From Taudactylus pleione (lineage: Eukaryota > Chordata > Amphibia > Anura > Myobatrachidae), in contig JAUIMM010000686.1 of the NCBI GenBank assembly GCA_031769625.1, forward strand, positions 4,300,001 to 4,364,000: a stretch of DNA of 64,000 nt, written 5' to 3'. This document shows, piece by piece, positions 44,019-54,592 of this stretch. The first letter of the stretch is position 1. Every line of letters starts with the position of its first letter. A program made the position numbers and the translations under genes. A model generated the notes under the pieces. The model saw only the letters and a program-made list of their open reading frames with translations, searched no databases and had not been told where the DNA came from.

Positions 44019-44191
44019 GGGGTATATTTACTAAAGTGAGAGTTTTTAGAAATTGACATGTTGCCCATAGCAACCAATTAGATTCTAGCTATTATCTTCT
44101 AGAAGGTGCTAGTTAAATGTTAAGTAGAATCTGATTGGTTGCTGCGGGCAGCATCTCCACTTCTAAAAACTCTCACTTTAGTAAATATACC
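44019..44191. mobile_element. 173-bp MITE with GGGGTATATTTACTAAAGTG ends
   Basis: GGTATATTTACTAAAGTGAG at the left is matched by CTCACTTTAGTAAATATACC at the right. ACTAA flanks both sides (44014-44018 and 44192-44196). Inner arms AGCAACCAATTAGATTCTA and AGAATCTGATTGGTTGCT also pair, so nearly the whole element folds. Confidence 0.9.
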
Positions 44192-44196
44192 ACTAA

Positions 44197-45299
44197 ATCA
44201 ATGTCACAAATCGGGGTCTTAGCATCCCTTCCAGACTCAGACATTCATTCATTACAGTTTCCAAAACATCACAGGGACACCTGCCTGTGATTAACTAATG
44301 TACCTGTGTGCTCACCTGGTCAGCTAGTCCAATGGCCAGTGACCACCTCCTATATAAACCAATTCCTGTGTGCAACCCATTGCCTGAACAATGTGTTCCT
44401 ACCCCGGATAGTTCAAGGCTCCAGGCTTACTCTGTATCCTGTGTTCATGTCCTCTGTGACTTTGTTGCTACTTCGTTGATTCTGCGTATTCACCATCTAT
44501 GCTGAGTATTGCTCACCTGCTGGCATTGCAGCTTCCACACTGCATACAGACTTGCTATCCATCTGCCGATGTGTTTCCATAACTTGTCAGTGCCACAACA
44601 TCCACGCTGCATATCGACCTGAGGGCCTGACTCATCTTGGATCGCAAGCATGAATTCGCACACAGCCTGCCGATTGTTTTGATCTGCGCACGTGCAAGCA
44701 GTGCAGTGCGCCTGCGTGAAGTGGTCACTGCAATCGCAAAGCGTTCTCGGCATCACAAATTGATTGACAGAAAGTGCCGTTTGTGGGTGGTGACGGGGTG
44801 TGGTCATGAAAATGCAGGAGTGCCAGTGCGTTTTTAACCTCGTTGCAGGGGCGTGTATAAATTAGCCATTGCGAGACCCTTTGCAACCTTAGGTCTCACT
44901 GCGTGCAGGAGATGTAGCAATGTCTGCAGGAGGGTCAGGTCAACCACTAATTGTGCGTATGGTTCCGATGGTTGTGGATGGTACCCATGCAAACACACAA
45001 TCAAGTAGCAGGTGCCATCCATAGCATTGATTGTAAGCACATAGGTGCCGTGTAGGTGCATATATTAGCACATTGCAAGTTTGTTTCAATGGTATGAACG
45101 CAATGACATTTTTACTTTATGTACACTGAAGAGTTTCTTGCTGTTATGTGTTTACAATTTGCTTTGAAATATTAGTGACTGGAAGTTACCATCATGATTC
45201 TTTTTTAAAAACGTTCCACATTGTGCATTACAATAGTGGAATTGCAAACTCGGGAATAGTTTTAGGAATCAAATGTGTTTGTCTTATAGTGCTCCCCTC
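44197..45299. other. MITE-like fragment and unrecognised sequence
   Basis: A GGGCCTGACTCATCTTGGAT end at about 44622 suggests a Harbinger-like element running right, with GTGCGCCTGCGTGAAG and AACCTTAGGTCTCACTGCGT words, but the other end is lost. No gene was recognised. Confidence 0.4.
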
Positions 45300-45410
45300 C
45301 TGCTGCTGTGGAACTGCACATTCCAGCATACCGTGGCACAGTAATTACATGCCTTCATAGCAATACTGTGGCAGCTCATGCTTGGATGTGTAGTTCCACA
45401 GCAGCTGTAG
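45300..45410. repeat. GTGGAACTACA-family inverted repeat
   Basis: CTGCTGCTGTGGAACTGCAC and CATTCCAGCATACC at the left pair with GGATGTGTAGTTCCACAGCA at the right. It is related to 9709-9819. A 20-bp repeat CACAGCAGCTGTAGGGCCAC partly repeats at 45420-45435. Confidence 0.75.
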
Positions 45411-45821
45411 GGCCACTACACAGCTGTAGGGCCACTCTTAATAAATACACTAGTGAATTTGTCTAAATTGTTTGTAATGCATATATAATAGTACTATTTT
45501 TTTTATATATAAAATAACAATCACAGACATCATTTGTTTCATTGGTTTAAATTTTTTATTATTAATAAAAAAACAGACATAATGTCCAAAAATTAATAGT
45601 TCATAAACAATCAAAATATATGTAAATAATAATACAGTAAATAAAAATGTGGCCATTTTCAGATACACGATTTTTGCAAGAATTTGGAAGGGGTACACAC
45701 TTGCAGATGTGTGATGTGACATTTTGACAACTGTGGCAGCACCAGATGTACCTGCTTCACTTCCTCCAAAAAAATAATCACCTACAAATGTGTCTGCCAC
45801 AACTTAAACACACACAACATA

Positions 45822-46615
45822 CAGTATGATGGCAAGATAGTGATACAAGTTCAAAGTATTAGTAAGATGGATATGCATTACAGAGGAAATAACCAGATTT
45901 CATAGTAGGCCAAAGTTCCAAAAGCTCATGGAAGGATCTGGATTGAAATTTGCAACAAAAGTAATTCTGGGCACTGACGCTTCGCAGCGCACTCAGGAGA
46001 TGCAAAATCCTGGATCCAGGTCGACCGTTGTGTACCCTGGCCATAGCTGGTTCCTGGCAGGACAGGGCACTGGTCCCCCTCGTTGGAGCAATCACTTAGG
46101 CCAGGAAGTCGATTTTTTATCTCCCTGAGATCTTGCTTGAGGTTTGCTCCCCCATGCTGGTCTGGATTGATTGGGGCATGGTCTCAATGGCTGCAGTCTG
46201 TCGGTAGACTGCCTCCCTAAGCCCAGATGACTTGGGCAAGGGTGGCAGTGGTGGATGGGGGTGACACAGATGAAGGAGATTGTGCCCCCCCCATCCGACT
46301 GCAGCCTTTCAGCCTCTTCATCTCCAAAAAAAACAAAAAACTTTTTGGAATTGACACATAAAGAGACAGATACAGAGACAAGTCTACAAAATAATTTTCA
46401 AGACACAGGATGTGGGGCATCTTTGGTAGGCAACACCAGATGTAATAGGTGTGCATCTGCCAACAATCTCCGTTTCAAGGTCCCCTCAATTTGTAAATCC
46501 TGCGGGGTCAATTGCAAGATCTCAGGGAGGGGACCCCCTGGCCCATTTTCATGCTGGATCCGGGGTTTTATCTTTCTCCTAAGTCAGCTGCGAAGGTCAC
46601 TACATTTAATTTAAT
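45822..46615 (-). pseudogene. Harbinger MYB-like protein remnant
   Basis: The minus strand reads LRRKIKPRIQHENGPGG, then PLPEILQLTPQDLQI, DAPHPVS, GDEEAERLQSDGGGTISFIC and NLKQDLREIKNRLPGLSD, with stops between. This order (a GTGGGPP-like loop, an acidic stretch, then a helical QDLREI segment) matches the C-terminal part of the MYB-like accessory proteins of PIF/Harbinger elements, which bind the transposon ends. The SANT domain itself is not visible upstream. The distal part, 45822-45968, has an inverted copy at 47660-47822. Confidence 0.6.
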
Positions 46616-46755
46616 ATATATTTTTTTAAATTATAAACATTTTCTTTGTATTTGAAAAGATCACTGTTATACATTCTTTACAACACATGTTTCTTTGTTT
46701 TCTAAAAAAAGGGAAACAAACCAGGTATGAAAAACATTAACAGTTATGATACTAT

Positions 46756-47590
46756 GGGCTGTATTCAATTAGAAGCGAAAAGCCGTTTTCGCATGGTTTT
46801 AGCGATAATTTTGCAGGTTTTTCTACTCCGTATTCAATTCCATTATTTTCGCCTATGCGGAAAGTCAAGGCACTGAAATAGGCGATACTTTTTCTCCACA
46901 GAGTAGCAGGTGAAAATAAGTGTAAATCAATATTTTGGGGTGCAGATGTTGGGAAACCATTCAAAACCCTTGATACACCCCCCCCCAATGGACAATTCAC
47001 CCCCCAAAAAATTAAAAAAATTCCAGGATCCCCACAAAAAATGCCTTTGAAATTGGGGGAAAAAAGACAAAAGTGGGAGGACAACTTCAAAAACTAGCGA
47101 AATAAGCTTCTGGGGTTGCTCTAAGAAGGGGCCAAGAGTTTTGGGGATTGCAGGTGCTTGTAAGACGGAGGAATTTCACTTTTTTAAAACTTCACTTTAG
47201 AGACATTACAATATGCTAGCACCAATTTTCAAGCATCCCAAATTTGATGGGACTACTTATTTTCACCAAAAAATACTGCTTAATGCCATTCTTCACCACT
47301 TTTGCAAGGACGCTAATAACAAGGATTTTAACCAACTTTAGTACCCCAATTAGTTTTATTGGGGCTATTGGAACACTTCTACATTGATCCCCAGTGTTAG
47401 TGCATCTTTTTTGGGGGATAAGGCTGATTTCCCCAAGTCTGACAGTACTTTCCACCTGTTCTGTTTTTGCCGTTTTCACCTGTTTTGGAATTAAATACAG
47501 CAGAAAGTGGGGACACCCACGATAAGTTTCCGCGTCTAAAACACGTGATGTCGGCAAAAATTCCGGCAGGCGAAACTGGTTTAAAAACCT
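46756..47590. mobile_element. MITE with GGGCTGTATTCAATT end
   Basis: The left end GGGCTGTATTCAATTAGAAG and inner CCGTATTCAATTCC, with AATTAAATACAGC at about 47492-47504, mark the family. Words GGCGATACTTTTTC and CCGGCAGGCGAAACTGG resemble 15300-15552. It lies between the two inverted Harbinger MYB segments. Confidence 0.6.
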
Positions 47591-47659
47591 TTTTTGTGTT
47601 TTTTTTATTTGTAAAAAATGTTACCTTTTCTGAAGGTATGTTGTGGTACAAGCCCCGGA

Positions 47660-47822
47660 GTGCACAGAATTGATTTTGTTGCAAATTTCAATCCAGATCT
47701 GTGCCTAAGCTTTAAGTGGAACTTTGGTCCCACTATGAAATCTGGTAAGTGCCTCTTGTAAATGCATCTTATTTACCATCCTACTAATACTTCCATCTTG
47801 CATCTTGCCATCTGATGATTCA
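47660..47822 (+). repeat. Inverted copy of Harbinger MYB 3' segment
   Basis: TTGTTGCAAATTTCAATCCA and CACTATGAAATCTGGT are shared with the minus strand of 45822-45968. Further shared words are ATGCATCTTATTTACCATCC versus ATGCATATCCATCTTAC. Confidence 0.8.
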
Positions 47823-48234
47823 GAATCATCGTCCGCAGTCAGGGGCGGATTGGCCCACCGGAAAGTTGGGACATTTCCAGCTGGGCAGGTCAGGACTGAG
47901 CTGGTCTGGGCTGAGCTGATCCCATCCCCACCCCTCCCCCTTGCTGCTCTGCGGGCCGATCCACACTGCTATTAGAACACAGCTGCTATCGTGCAGCATG
48001 TACAGAAGCTCATTGCAGTCAGAGGCAATATAATCAGCTGTGCAACTTAACTGCTGACAGCTGTGCCGCACATGACACTGGCACTGACTGCAGCCACGGT
48101 ACCTCACATTTACAGTGGCCGGCCCCTCCTCTTCCTGCTCCTCGTCTAAATGATACTGCCTGCCTGGTGCCTGTGCTGCCTCTCCTCACCACAATGTCCT
48201 GGCTCCCTGCTGCTGCTTTTTACAGTAAGAAACA
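47823..48234. repeat. GC-rich repeat head
   Basis: It begins with GTCAGGGGCGGATTGGCCCA, a frequent type of repeat start, and includes GGGCTGAGCTGATCCCAT. It leads directly into the G-rich minisatellite, which probably belongs to the same element. Confidence 0.4.
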
Positions 48235-49420
48235 AGAAAACCAGGTACCATGGGGGTGCTCTGTGTACTCTGGGGTAATATGGGAGGGGGTCAGGGAATA
48301 CTGGACTGTAATATGGGGGTGCTGTGTACTGGTGGATGATATGGGGGGCTGTGTATACTGGTCTGTAATATTGGGTGCTGTGTGTACTGGGGATGATATG
48401 GGGGGGCTGCGTATACTGGTCTGTAATATGTGGGTGCTGTGTGTACTGGGGGGTAATATGGGAAGGGGGGCTGTGAATATTGGACTGTAATATTGGGTGC
48501 TGTGGGAACTGAGGGGTGATATGGGTGGGCTGTGTATACAGAATTGTAATATTTTATGGGGTCTGTGTATACTGGAATGTAATATGTGGGTGCTGTGTGT
48601 ACTAGGGGTAATATTGGAAGGGGGGGCTGTGTATATTGAGTGTAATATGTGGGTGCTGTGTGTACTGGGGGCAATATTGGAAGGGGGGCTGTGTATATTG
48701 GACTGTAATATGTGTGCTGTGTGTACTGAGGGGTAGTTTGGGGGCTGTGTATACTGGAATGTAATACGGGGCACTGTGTGTACTGGGGGGTAATATGGGA
48801 AGGGGGGCTGTGTATATTGGACTGTAATATGTGGGTGCTGTGTGTACTGGGGGTAGTTTTGGAAGGGGGGCTGTGTATATTGGACTGTAATATGTGTGCT
48901 GTGTGCACTGAGGGGTAGTATGGGGGCTGTGTATACTGGAATGTAATACGGGGCACTGTGTGTACTGGTGGGTATTATGGGAAGGGGGGCTTTGTATATT
49001 GGACTGTAATATGTGGGAGCTGTGTGTACTGGGGGTAATATTGGAAGGGGGCCTGTGTATATTGGACTGTAATATGTGTGCTGTGTGTACTGAGGGGTAG
49101 TATGGGGGCTGTGTATACTGGAATGTAATACGGGGCGCTGTGTGTACTGGGAGTAATATGGGAGCTGGATGGGCTGTGTTTCTCTAATATGGGAGTGCTG
49201 TGTGTACCTAGGAGTAATATGGGAGAGGGAGGGTGGGCTGTGTATACTTGAGTGTAAAATCAGGGCGCTGTATGCTATGAAACGTATTATGATGAAGGGC
49301 ACTGTGTAGATTGAGTGGGATTATGTGGGGTGCTGTGTACACTGAGTGGTATTATATGGGGTTTTGTGTATACTGAGTGGTATTATGGAGGGTACTGTGC
49401 CTACTAAGGAGTACTATGGC
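48235..49420. repeat. G-rich minisatellite, about 60-bp half units
   Basis: About 20 half units alternate GGGGGGCTGTGTATATTGGA with CTGTAATATG, GGTGCTGTGTGTACTGGG and GGTAATATGGGAAG. A pair spans about 115-125 bp. The minus strand is open for 360 codons as a Pro/Tyr/His/Ser-rich repeat with no protein family behind it. Confidence 0.9.
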
Positions 49421-49670
49421 AGTGATGTTTATAATTAGAAGAGGCTATAAGAGGGCAAAATTAGAGTGTCATACGTGAGCTAGTCCGACCACGTAATGGG
49501 GTGGGGCGAGCAAAACGCAGGGGATGTGTCTAAGACTGAAAATTAATATGCAGCTGAAAGACCCTGGCATGTTAGTGGGAGTCTGAATACAAATTCCCAC
49601 TGCTGTGACAGTTCCGCTGCATACAAATTCTCAGTCACAAAGGAATTTGTGTTCATTTCAGGCCCTAAGT

Positions 49671-49841
49671 GGAGAATTTATGAAGCAGTGGCTTCTGTAA
49701 GATGCTGCTTCCCGGCAGGTTGCGGGTATACATTTAAAAGGGCACCCGCAGTCAGTGTAAAGCCGGCGTGCTTAACACTGACTGCGGGTGCCGTTTTAAA
49801 CACTTAAATGCTTCTGGAAGCCGCTGCTTCATAAATTCTCC
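49671..49841. mobile_element. 171-bp MITE with GGAGAATTTATGAAGCAG ends
   Basis: The ends GGAGAATTTATGAAGCAG and CTGCTTCATAAATTCTCC are perfect complements. CCTAAGT flanks both sides (49664-49670 and 49842-49848). The arms continue with GGGCACCCGCAGTCAGTGTA and CACTGACTGCGGGTGCC around a short loop. A half copy lies at about 62340-62405. Confidence 0.92.
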
Positions 49842-50675
49842 CCTAAGTGTCTTTTGCACAGGGGAGGTTGGGACTTTGAGGGCAATTAGGACCAAACATA
49901 TTTTTACTCCTGAGCCCATCAGTTGCTAGTTCCAACTCATTGTATAGTATAAGTGAAATGGCCGAGGGGGAGCTGGTGCGCATGCCTAGCAGCAGCAGCT
50001 CCTCCCATGGGCCTTCACTCAGCTCCATGAGCCACTCCTCATGGTTCCAGCAGCAACTCTGAAGGTAAGGTGCAGCTGGCACTGCAGTTCTGACTGCATC
50101 ACACAGAAGTGACACAGGGCAAGCGTCACAGTCATACTGCATACGTGCAGCGATAGGTTAGCGGCAACAGTTGTAGCGAGGACTTAATCGCGAAGTGATT
50201 GACAGGCATAGGCCTTTTGGGGGAGTTAACTGCCAGTGGAACCAAAAACACATGCATGTCACAGCCATTTTCTGGGGCGTGTTTTACCCTGCACTTCCAT
50301 ACACAATATGGCCATGCTGCGCGACTATACAGCTATTCAGAATTTTGATCATTGACCAATCTGCGACCGATACTGCATCTTCGTACGCAGCTCCTGGGAT
50401 TAGCAAAGCCACCAGTGGACGTCTCAATACAAATAAAGTTGGCAGCACCATTTGCAAATATTTGCACAGTAGCTGCGTACAGATTTGCAGCTACAAATGT
50501 ATCAGTGTACATCTCTGAAGCAGGCCCCAAGGCAGTAAAAATTACATAATCTAGTAGTTTGTAATAATATTTAACATATATCTATATATCTCAAAGACAA
50601 AAAGAAACGAGCCACAGCTAATGTAGAATGTTAAACGCACAATGGGTTACTTAGGAAACATCAAACGTACATCAG
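49842..50675. other. GC-rich repeat relics, MITE right end near 50528
   Basis: TCTCTGAAGCAGGCCCC near 50513-50528 resembles a Harbinger-like right end; its left end is not found. Words such as GCGTACGCAGCTCCTGGGAT occur within. No gene was recognised. Confidence 0.4.
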
Positions 50676-50845
50676 AAAAGTTAAAGACTGGCATATCAGG
50701 GGCATACAAGCCAGTCAGTAGAAAGTACCGTGGTTCTGTTTTCAAACCAGGAAGCAGCTTCCGATATCATCTAGACGTGCTTTCTATTAACAGACTTGTT
50801 TGCCCCTGATATGTATGCCAGTTTTGAACTTTTCTAGCAATGGGC
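50676..50845. repeat. Foldback element, about 50-bp arms
   Basis: GAAAAGTTAAAGACTGGCAT then ATCAGGGGCATACAAG at the left pairs with CTTGTTTGCCCCTGATATG then ATGCCAGTTTTGAACTTTTC at the right. Inner AGTAGAAAGTACCG and CGTGCTTTCTATTA also pair. Confidence 0.8.
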
Positions 50846-51079
50846 TTGTGCAAGATTCACCAACTGATGGTGGAGTATAAAGATACACAAAGCATGATTG
50901 CAGCATCTATAGACATTGAAAGGAGGCACGGCTGTACACCAGGGAAGGGCTTTGTAGTGGCAATAGCTTAAAGTCCCAAAATCAACTGCAGCAATGGACA
51001 CAAGGAAGACCGCGACTGCCTTTGACTCACAATCGGGCCTGATGAGGAGTGCCCAGCCCCCTCCACAGACCCCACCTCC

Positions 51080-51393
51080 TCTAAAGACCTACCCCTATTG
51101 GGGCTGCTTTCAGAAATTTCCCGGGCTGGTTCTCCATCTCAATCCGCCCATGTCCGCAGTTGTGACAGACATACAGTATTTTGAGGTGATGTATTTGGAG
51201 AAGGTGGAGGAGGAACTTCTGGTGAGACCACAGCCACAGTATCAGCATCCACATCTGCAATTGTGTCCAAAGCCAAATTTGCATCTGATACTTCCCTTCC
51301 AAATTCTTCCAGAAAATTGTGTATTACAGAATAGCAGTCTTCCACAGAGTAGTAGTCTTCCTCCATGACTGCCAAAGTACAAAAAACATCCAA
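51080..51393 (-). other. Open frame, acidic and proline-rich, unassigned
   Basis: The minus-strand frame has EEDYYSVEDCYSVIHNFLEE followed by an Asp/Ala/Val-rich part and PEVPPPPSPNTSP. The composition resembles an activation-like or linker segment of a transposon protein. It lies between Harbinger MYB remnants (46 and 53 kb), but no family motif is visible. Intron-like or stop-flanked boundaries could not be set. Confidence 0.25.
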
Positions 51394-51420
51394 GGCTATT
51401 TATAGGCATACAAGGGATTG

Positions 51421-51571
51421 TAGGGATGTGCAGGCTCGGTTCTACTCGGTTCCGTTCGGTTCTTTTTACCGGATCTTATTGGGTTTCAGCTGTCACGAGT
51501 TTTCGATAGCCAATAAGATTCGGTAAAAAGAACCGAACGGAACCGAGTAGAACCGAGCCTGCACATCCCTA
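51421..51571. mobile_element. 151-bp near-perfect hairpin element
   Basis: TAGGGATGTGCAGGCTCGGT opens the element and its complement closes it. The arms (about 62 bp) differ at one position. The loop is about 27 bp. The end TAGGGATG-TGC is like the hAT end at 19439 (TAGGGGTGTGC), so a hAT-derived MITE is likely. Flanks GGGATTG and GATTAAAG do not form a clean 8-bp duplication. Confidence 0.92.
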
Positions 51572-51589
51572 GATTAAAGTGGACTGGAA

Positions 51590-51954
51590 CGGGTCGGAAC
51601 TGCGTTCCATAACTTCTATTTGGAGACGGAACCAGTTCCGCCTCCTCTGACCCACCTGACCCTGGTGTCGCAGGGAGGCTCCATTTGCCGGGCGCCCGCT
51701 GAGATCTTGTTACCAGCAGGCGCCTGGCTCGCTCCCTGCAGCGGCAGCCAGAGGCTGGAGCTCACTCATGAGCTCCGGCTTCCGGGTTCCCGCTGTTTGC
51801 AGTGCACTATGGGAGAGGCGTCATGATGTCTCTCCCATAGTTCAGACTTAGGAGCAGCTAGGCAGACCAGACAGCAGAGGACATGGGAGCGGGGCTGAAG
51901 GTAAGTATTATTTTTTTTTTTTGTATAAGCGGCTTCACATTACTACAAAACTAC
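51590..51954. repeat. GC-rich head before minisatellite
   Basis: This contains GGAACGGGTCGGAACTGCG, CTCATGAGCTCCGG, and a GAAGGTAAGTATT splice-donor-like word at 51898-51910. It appears to be the head of the composite that continues as the G-rich minisatellite. Confidence 0.4.
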
Positions 51955-52470
51955 AGGGGGCATTACTCAGGGGGCACTACTACTGGGGACATTACTCAGG
52001 GGGCACTACTACTGGGGACATTACTCAGGGGACATTACTATTGGGGGCAATACTCAGGGGGCATTACTAGGGACACTACTACTGGGAGAATTACTATTGG
52101 GGCATTACTCAGGTGGCAATACTACTGGGGCATTACTATTGGGGGCACTACTACAGGGGGCATTACTACTAGGGGCACTACTATTAAAGGGGGATTACTA
52201 ATGGGGGCATTGCATAGGGGCACTGCATAAGGGGCACTACCACTGTGGGCACTGCATAAGGGGCATTTCCGCTGTGGGCACTGCATAAGGGGCACTACCA
52301 CTACTGGGGGCACTGCATAAGGAGCACCACTACAGTGGGCATTATGTTTAAGGGGCACCACTACAGTGGGTATTATATGTAAGGGGCACTACTGCTGTGG
52401 GCATTGTATAGGGGGCTCTACAACTGTGGGCATTGTATAAGGGGCATTGTGTAAAAGGGGCACTGCTGTG
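51955..52470. repeat. G-rich minisatellite, about 30-bp unit
   Basis: About 17 units of GGGGGCACTACTACTGGGG with ACATTACTCAG drift toward AAGGGGCACTACCACTGTGG with GCACTGCAT. It is closely related to 56620-58235. A TGACCACGCCCCTTTC tail follows near 52567. Confidence 0.92.
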
Positions 52471-52949
52471 TGTCATACATGAATAAGAGACACTACTATG
52501 TGGTGTAATGTGAATCAAGAATGTGCTACTGTGTGGCGTAATATGTATCTGGAATACTATTATGTGACCACGCCCCTTTCTTTTGAGACCATGCCCATTT
52601 TTTTCTGGTGCTCGCTGTCCCTTTATTGACATTGCACCGAGGGGAGTGGGGCGAGTTTCACCACTTCTCTAGGACCACTTTAAGCACTGGGCATATGCAT
52701 AGCAGGGAAAGTGCGCCTGCTTACATACGCAATCAACATGCATACATTCTCAACATACCTATAAAACCATCCTCCCAAGTTAGACCCACTTTCACTCACA
52801 TCTCCAATATGCCGCACATGCGCAGGACTGCTCTGGCACTAGGTAAGACACCTGTTGTGTGGTGATTGTAATTACACATGGAGTTGTCTGTAACTAGAAA
52901 TAAACAATAACTACTGTTTTGTCATATGCAGCCATTTTTATGGGGACAG

Positions 52950-52979
52950 CCAATCAGATAGCACCAGAGTTTATATAAA
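52950..52979 (+). promoter_or_regulatory. CCAAT and TATA boxes before MYB-like frame
   Basis: CCAAT at 52950-52954 and TATATAAA at 52972-52979 lie about 60 and 40 bp before the ATG at 53012. Spacing is plausible for a transposon gene promoter, although CCAAT is closer to TATA than usual. Confidence 0.45.
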
Positions 52980-53011
52980 GTATGCATACTGTATTAATCG
53001 CCATTGCCATC

Positions 53012-53262
53012 ATGAGAGCTGCATCCTTCAGCCGCAGAGAGCTGCGCATACTAGTTCGGGTCATGGACCGGTGACTGGGACCTGTTGCGCCATTTGTTGC
53101 CTTCGCGGAGGTGTGGAGGCACCTTCACAGGATTGGATGCTGCCGCACCACTGTGCAGATGGAGAGGCGGTGGTCTGACCTAAGGCGCCGCACAACGGAC
53201 CTCCTGTCCTGCTTCCGGGAACTCAACACCCGGAATAAGTATGCCTTGCTATGTATATGCAT
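53012..53262 (+). pseudogene. Harbinger MYB/SANT-like protein remnant
   Basis: The frame starts MRAASFSRRELRILVRVMDR and stops. One base over, DWDLLRHLLPSRR continues. The third frame gives VWRHLHRIGCCRTTVQMERR with WSDLRRRTTDLLSCFREL. In order these make a SANT/MYB-like three-helix domain of the type found in the DNA-binding accessory protein of PIF/Harbinger elements. The WSDLRRRT helix is the clearest part. Two frameshifts inactivate it. No transposase partner was seen nearby; CCAAT and TATA boxes lie upstream. Confidence 0.65.
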
Positions 53263-54120
53263 ATTGCTAATATACGTGAGCACCTCGCGGGTGTTCTTTT
53301 GCTTGCTACTGTGTACATATATGTGATGCTGGACTTGTCTGTCTTTTTGGGTCTTCCATTTTGTCTTTTCAGTGGCCATTTTGTTTTTCTTTGGCCATCT
53401 TTTTTTTTTTTTACGAGTGGTGTCCTAACACATTAATGTCAGCTATACTATAAAATGTTATTTGTTAGTGCTTAATTGTGAGTGTGTCTGTCTGTGTGTT
53501 TGAGTGTTTTTTTGTTTCCTCAATTTTTTATAAATACATATATATATATTTGTTTGTTTGGAAAACTTTGCCATACAAATTTTAAAAGTCAAAAACACAA
53601 AAATTCATATTATTTCTCTCCTAGCACAAGAGCATAGAGGTGGCCAGATAAGGAGGAGAAGAAGACCAGATGCCCTATCCCCCCCCCCACAAATATCTCC
53701 TGCCCGTGAGCTGAATGTGTATTCTAAATGAGATAGATGTATGGAGTGAGAAGGATGTTGGAACCCAATGGGATTGTTGTGGTGACCGAATGGGAAGATT
53801 GTGGGCACTGAGTGGGATGTGGGTGCCACATAATTGCTCAGACTGCATGTGTGTATTCCAATGAGCACACAATTGTGTGAATTAGCAGCTCCACCATTTT
53901 GTGATTGACAGCAATCTCACTCTGTGAGAGTGCTGAATCTGTAGGTAACCACGGGGCTGGTTCTGTTTTGGGGGGGACCTCACATCAATTTTTTTTAACT
54001 TTTAGCTGTTTCATTACTTTTTACAGCCAGATACATGCAGGCATCTCACTGATGTCTGCATGTATCTGTGTGAGAACGAACTGCTCATGCTGAAAGTGAA
54101 AGCATGAAGCAGTTCTATGT
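53263..54120. other. Unassigned sequence with short simple repeats
   Basis: There are T-rich runs at 53400-53412 and 53507, TA at 53538-53550, and a small hairpin at 54025-54075 (GATACATGCAGGCATCTCAC with TGTCTGCATGTATC). No gene was recognised. Confidence 0.5.
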
Positions 54121-54360
54121 TGTCGGGGATTTGCAGTTCGTTTTGAAGTGTGATTTGCCGTTCGATTTGTGCATGAACATGCCAAATCGAACAGCAAATC
54201 ACTGTTCAAAACCGACTCAAATCGAATTTGTTTTGCAAATTGCAAAACAAATCGAATAATAGTAAATCTGGCAAAAGCACTAGTTTTGCCACATTCGATT
54301 TGAGTCAGTTTGAGAAGAGCTAAATCACTCTTCAAATCGACCTTTGATAAATTTACCCCC
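54121..54360. mobile_element. Hairpin-rich MITE fragment
   Basis: Two hairpins, GATTTGCCGTTCGATTTG with CAAATCGAACAGCAAATC and ATTTGTTTTGCAA with TTGCAAAACAAAT, and an end GATAAATTTACCCCC. The left terminus is not identified. Confidence 0.6.
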
Positions 54361-54374
54361 ATGTCTGTTCTGTA

Positions 54375-54592
54375 CACTCTCCACAGCCGGAGTGAAAATT
54401 GCACCGATCACCGGGACCTTTATAGAATCCAATACCCGAGAGAATCTGACAGCGGGAGGATGACATTTTGCCTCATTTTCGTATACGAATCAGGCAGGAA
54501 AACTCGAGCCGGACTAGGATATAAACTCGGAATTGCAATGTTCAGTTGGGTCCGGTTCTCGGAGAACCAGACCCGCTCATCTCTACTTTTTA
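54375..54592. mobile_element. Solo hAT right end
   Basis: It is homologous to 23220-23424. CTCCACAGCCGGAGTGA, GGGACCTTTATAGAATCCAA, GGCAGGAAAACTCGAG and GACCCGCTCATCTCTA occur in the same order. Only this terminal 220 bp is present. Confidence 0.82.

Noticed and set aside
48220..49302. 360-codon minus-strand open frame rich in Pro, Tyr, His, Ser
   Set aside because: It coincides with a minisatellite whose unit happens to lack stops in that frame; a neighbouring frame is open too, and the peptide is only a repeat.
51898..51910. GAAGGTAAGTATT as a splice donor of a host exon
   Set aside because: Similar donor-like words recur in the heads of the G-rich composite repeats, so it is more likely part of the repeat.
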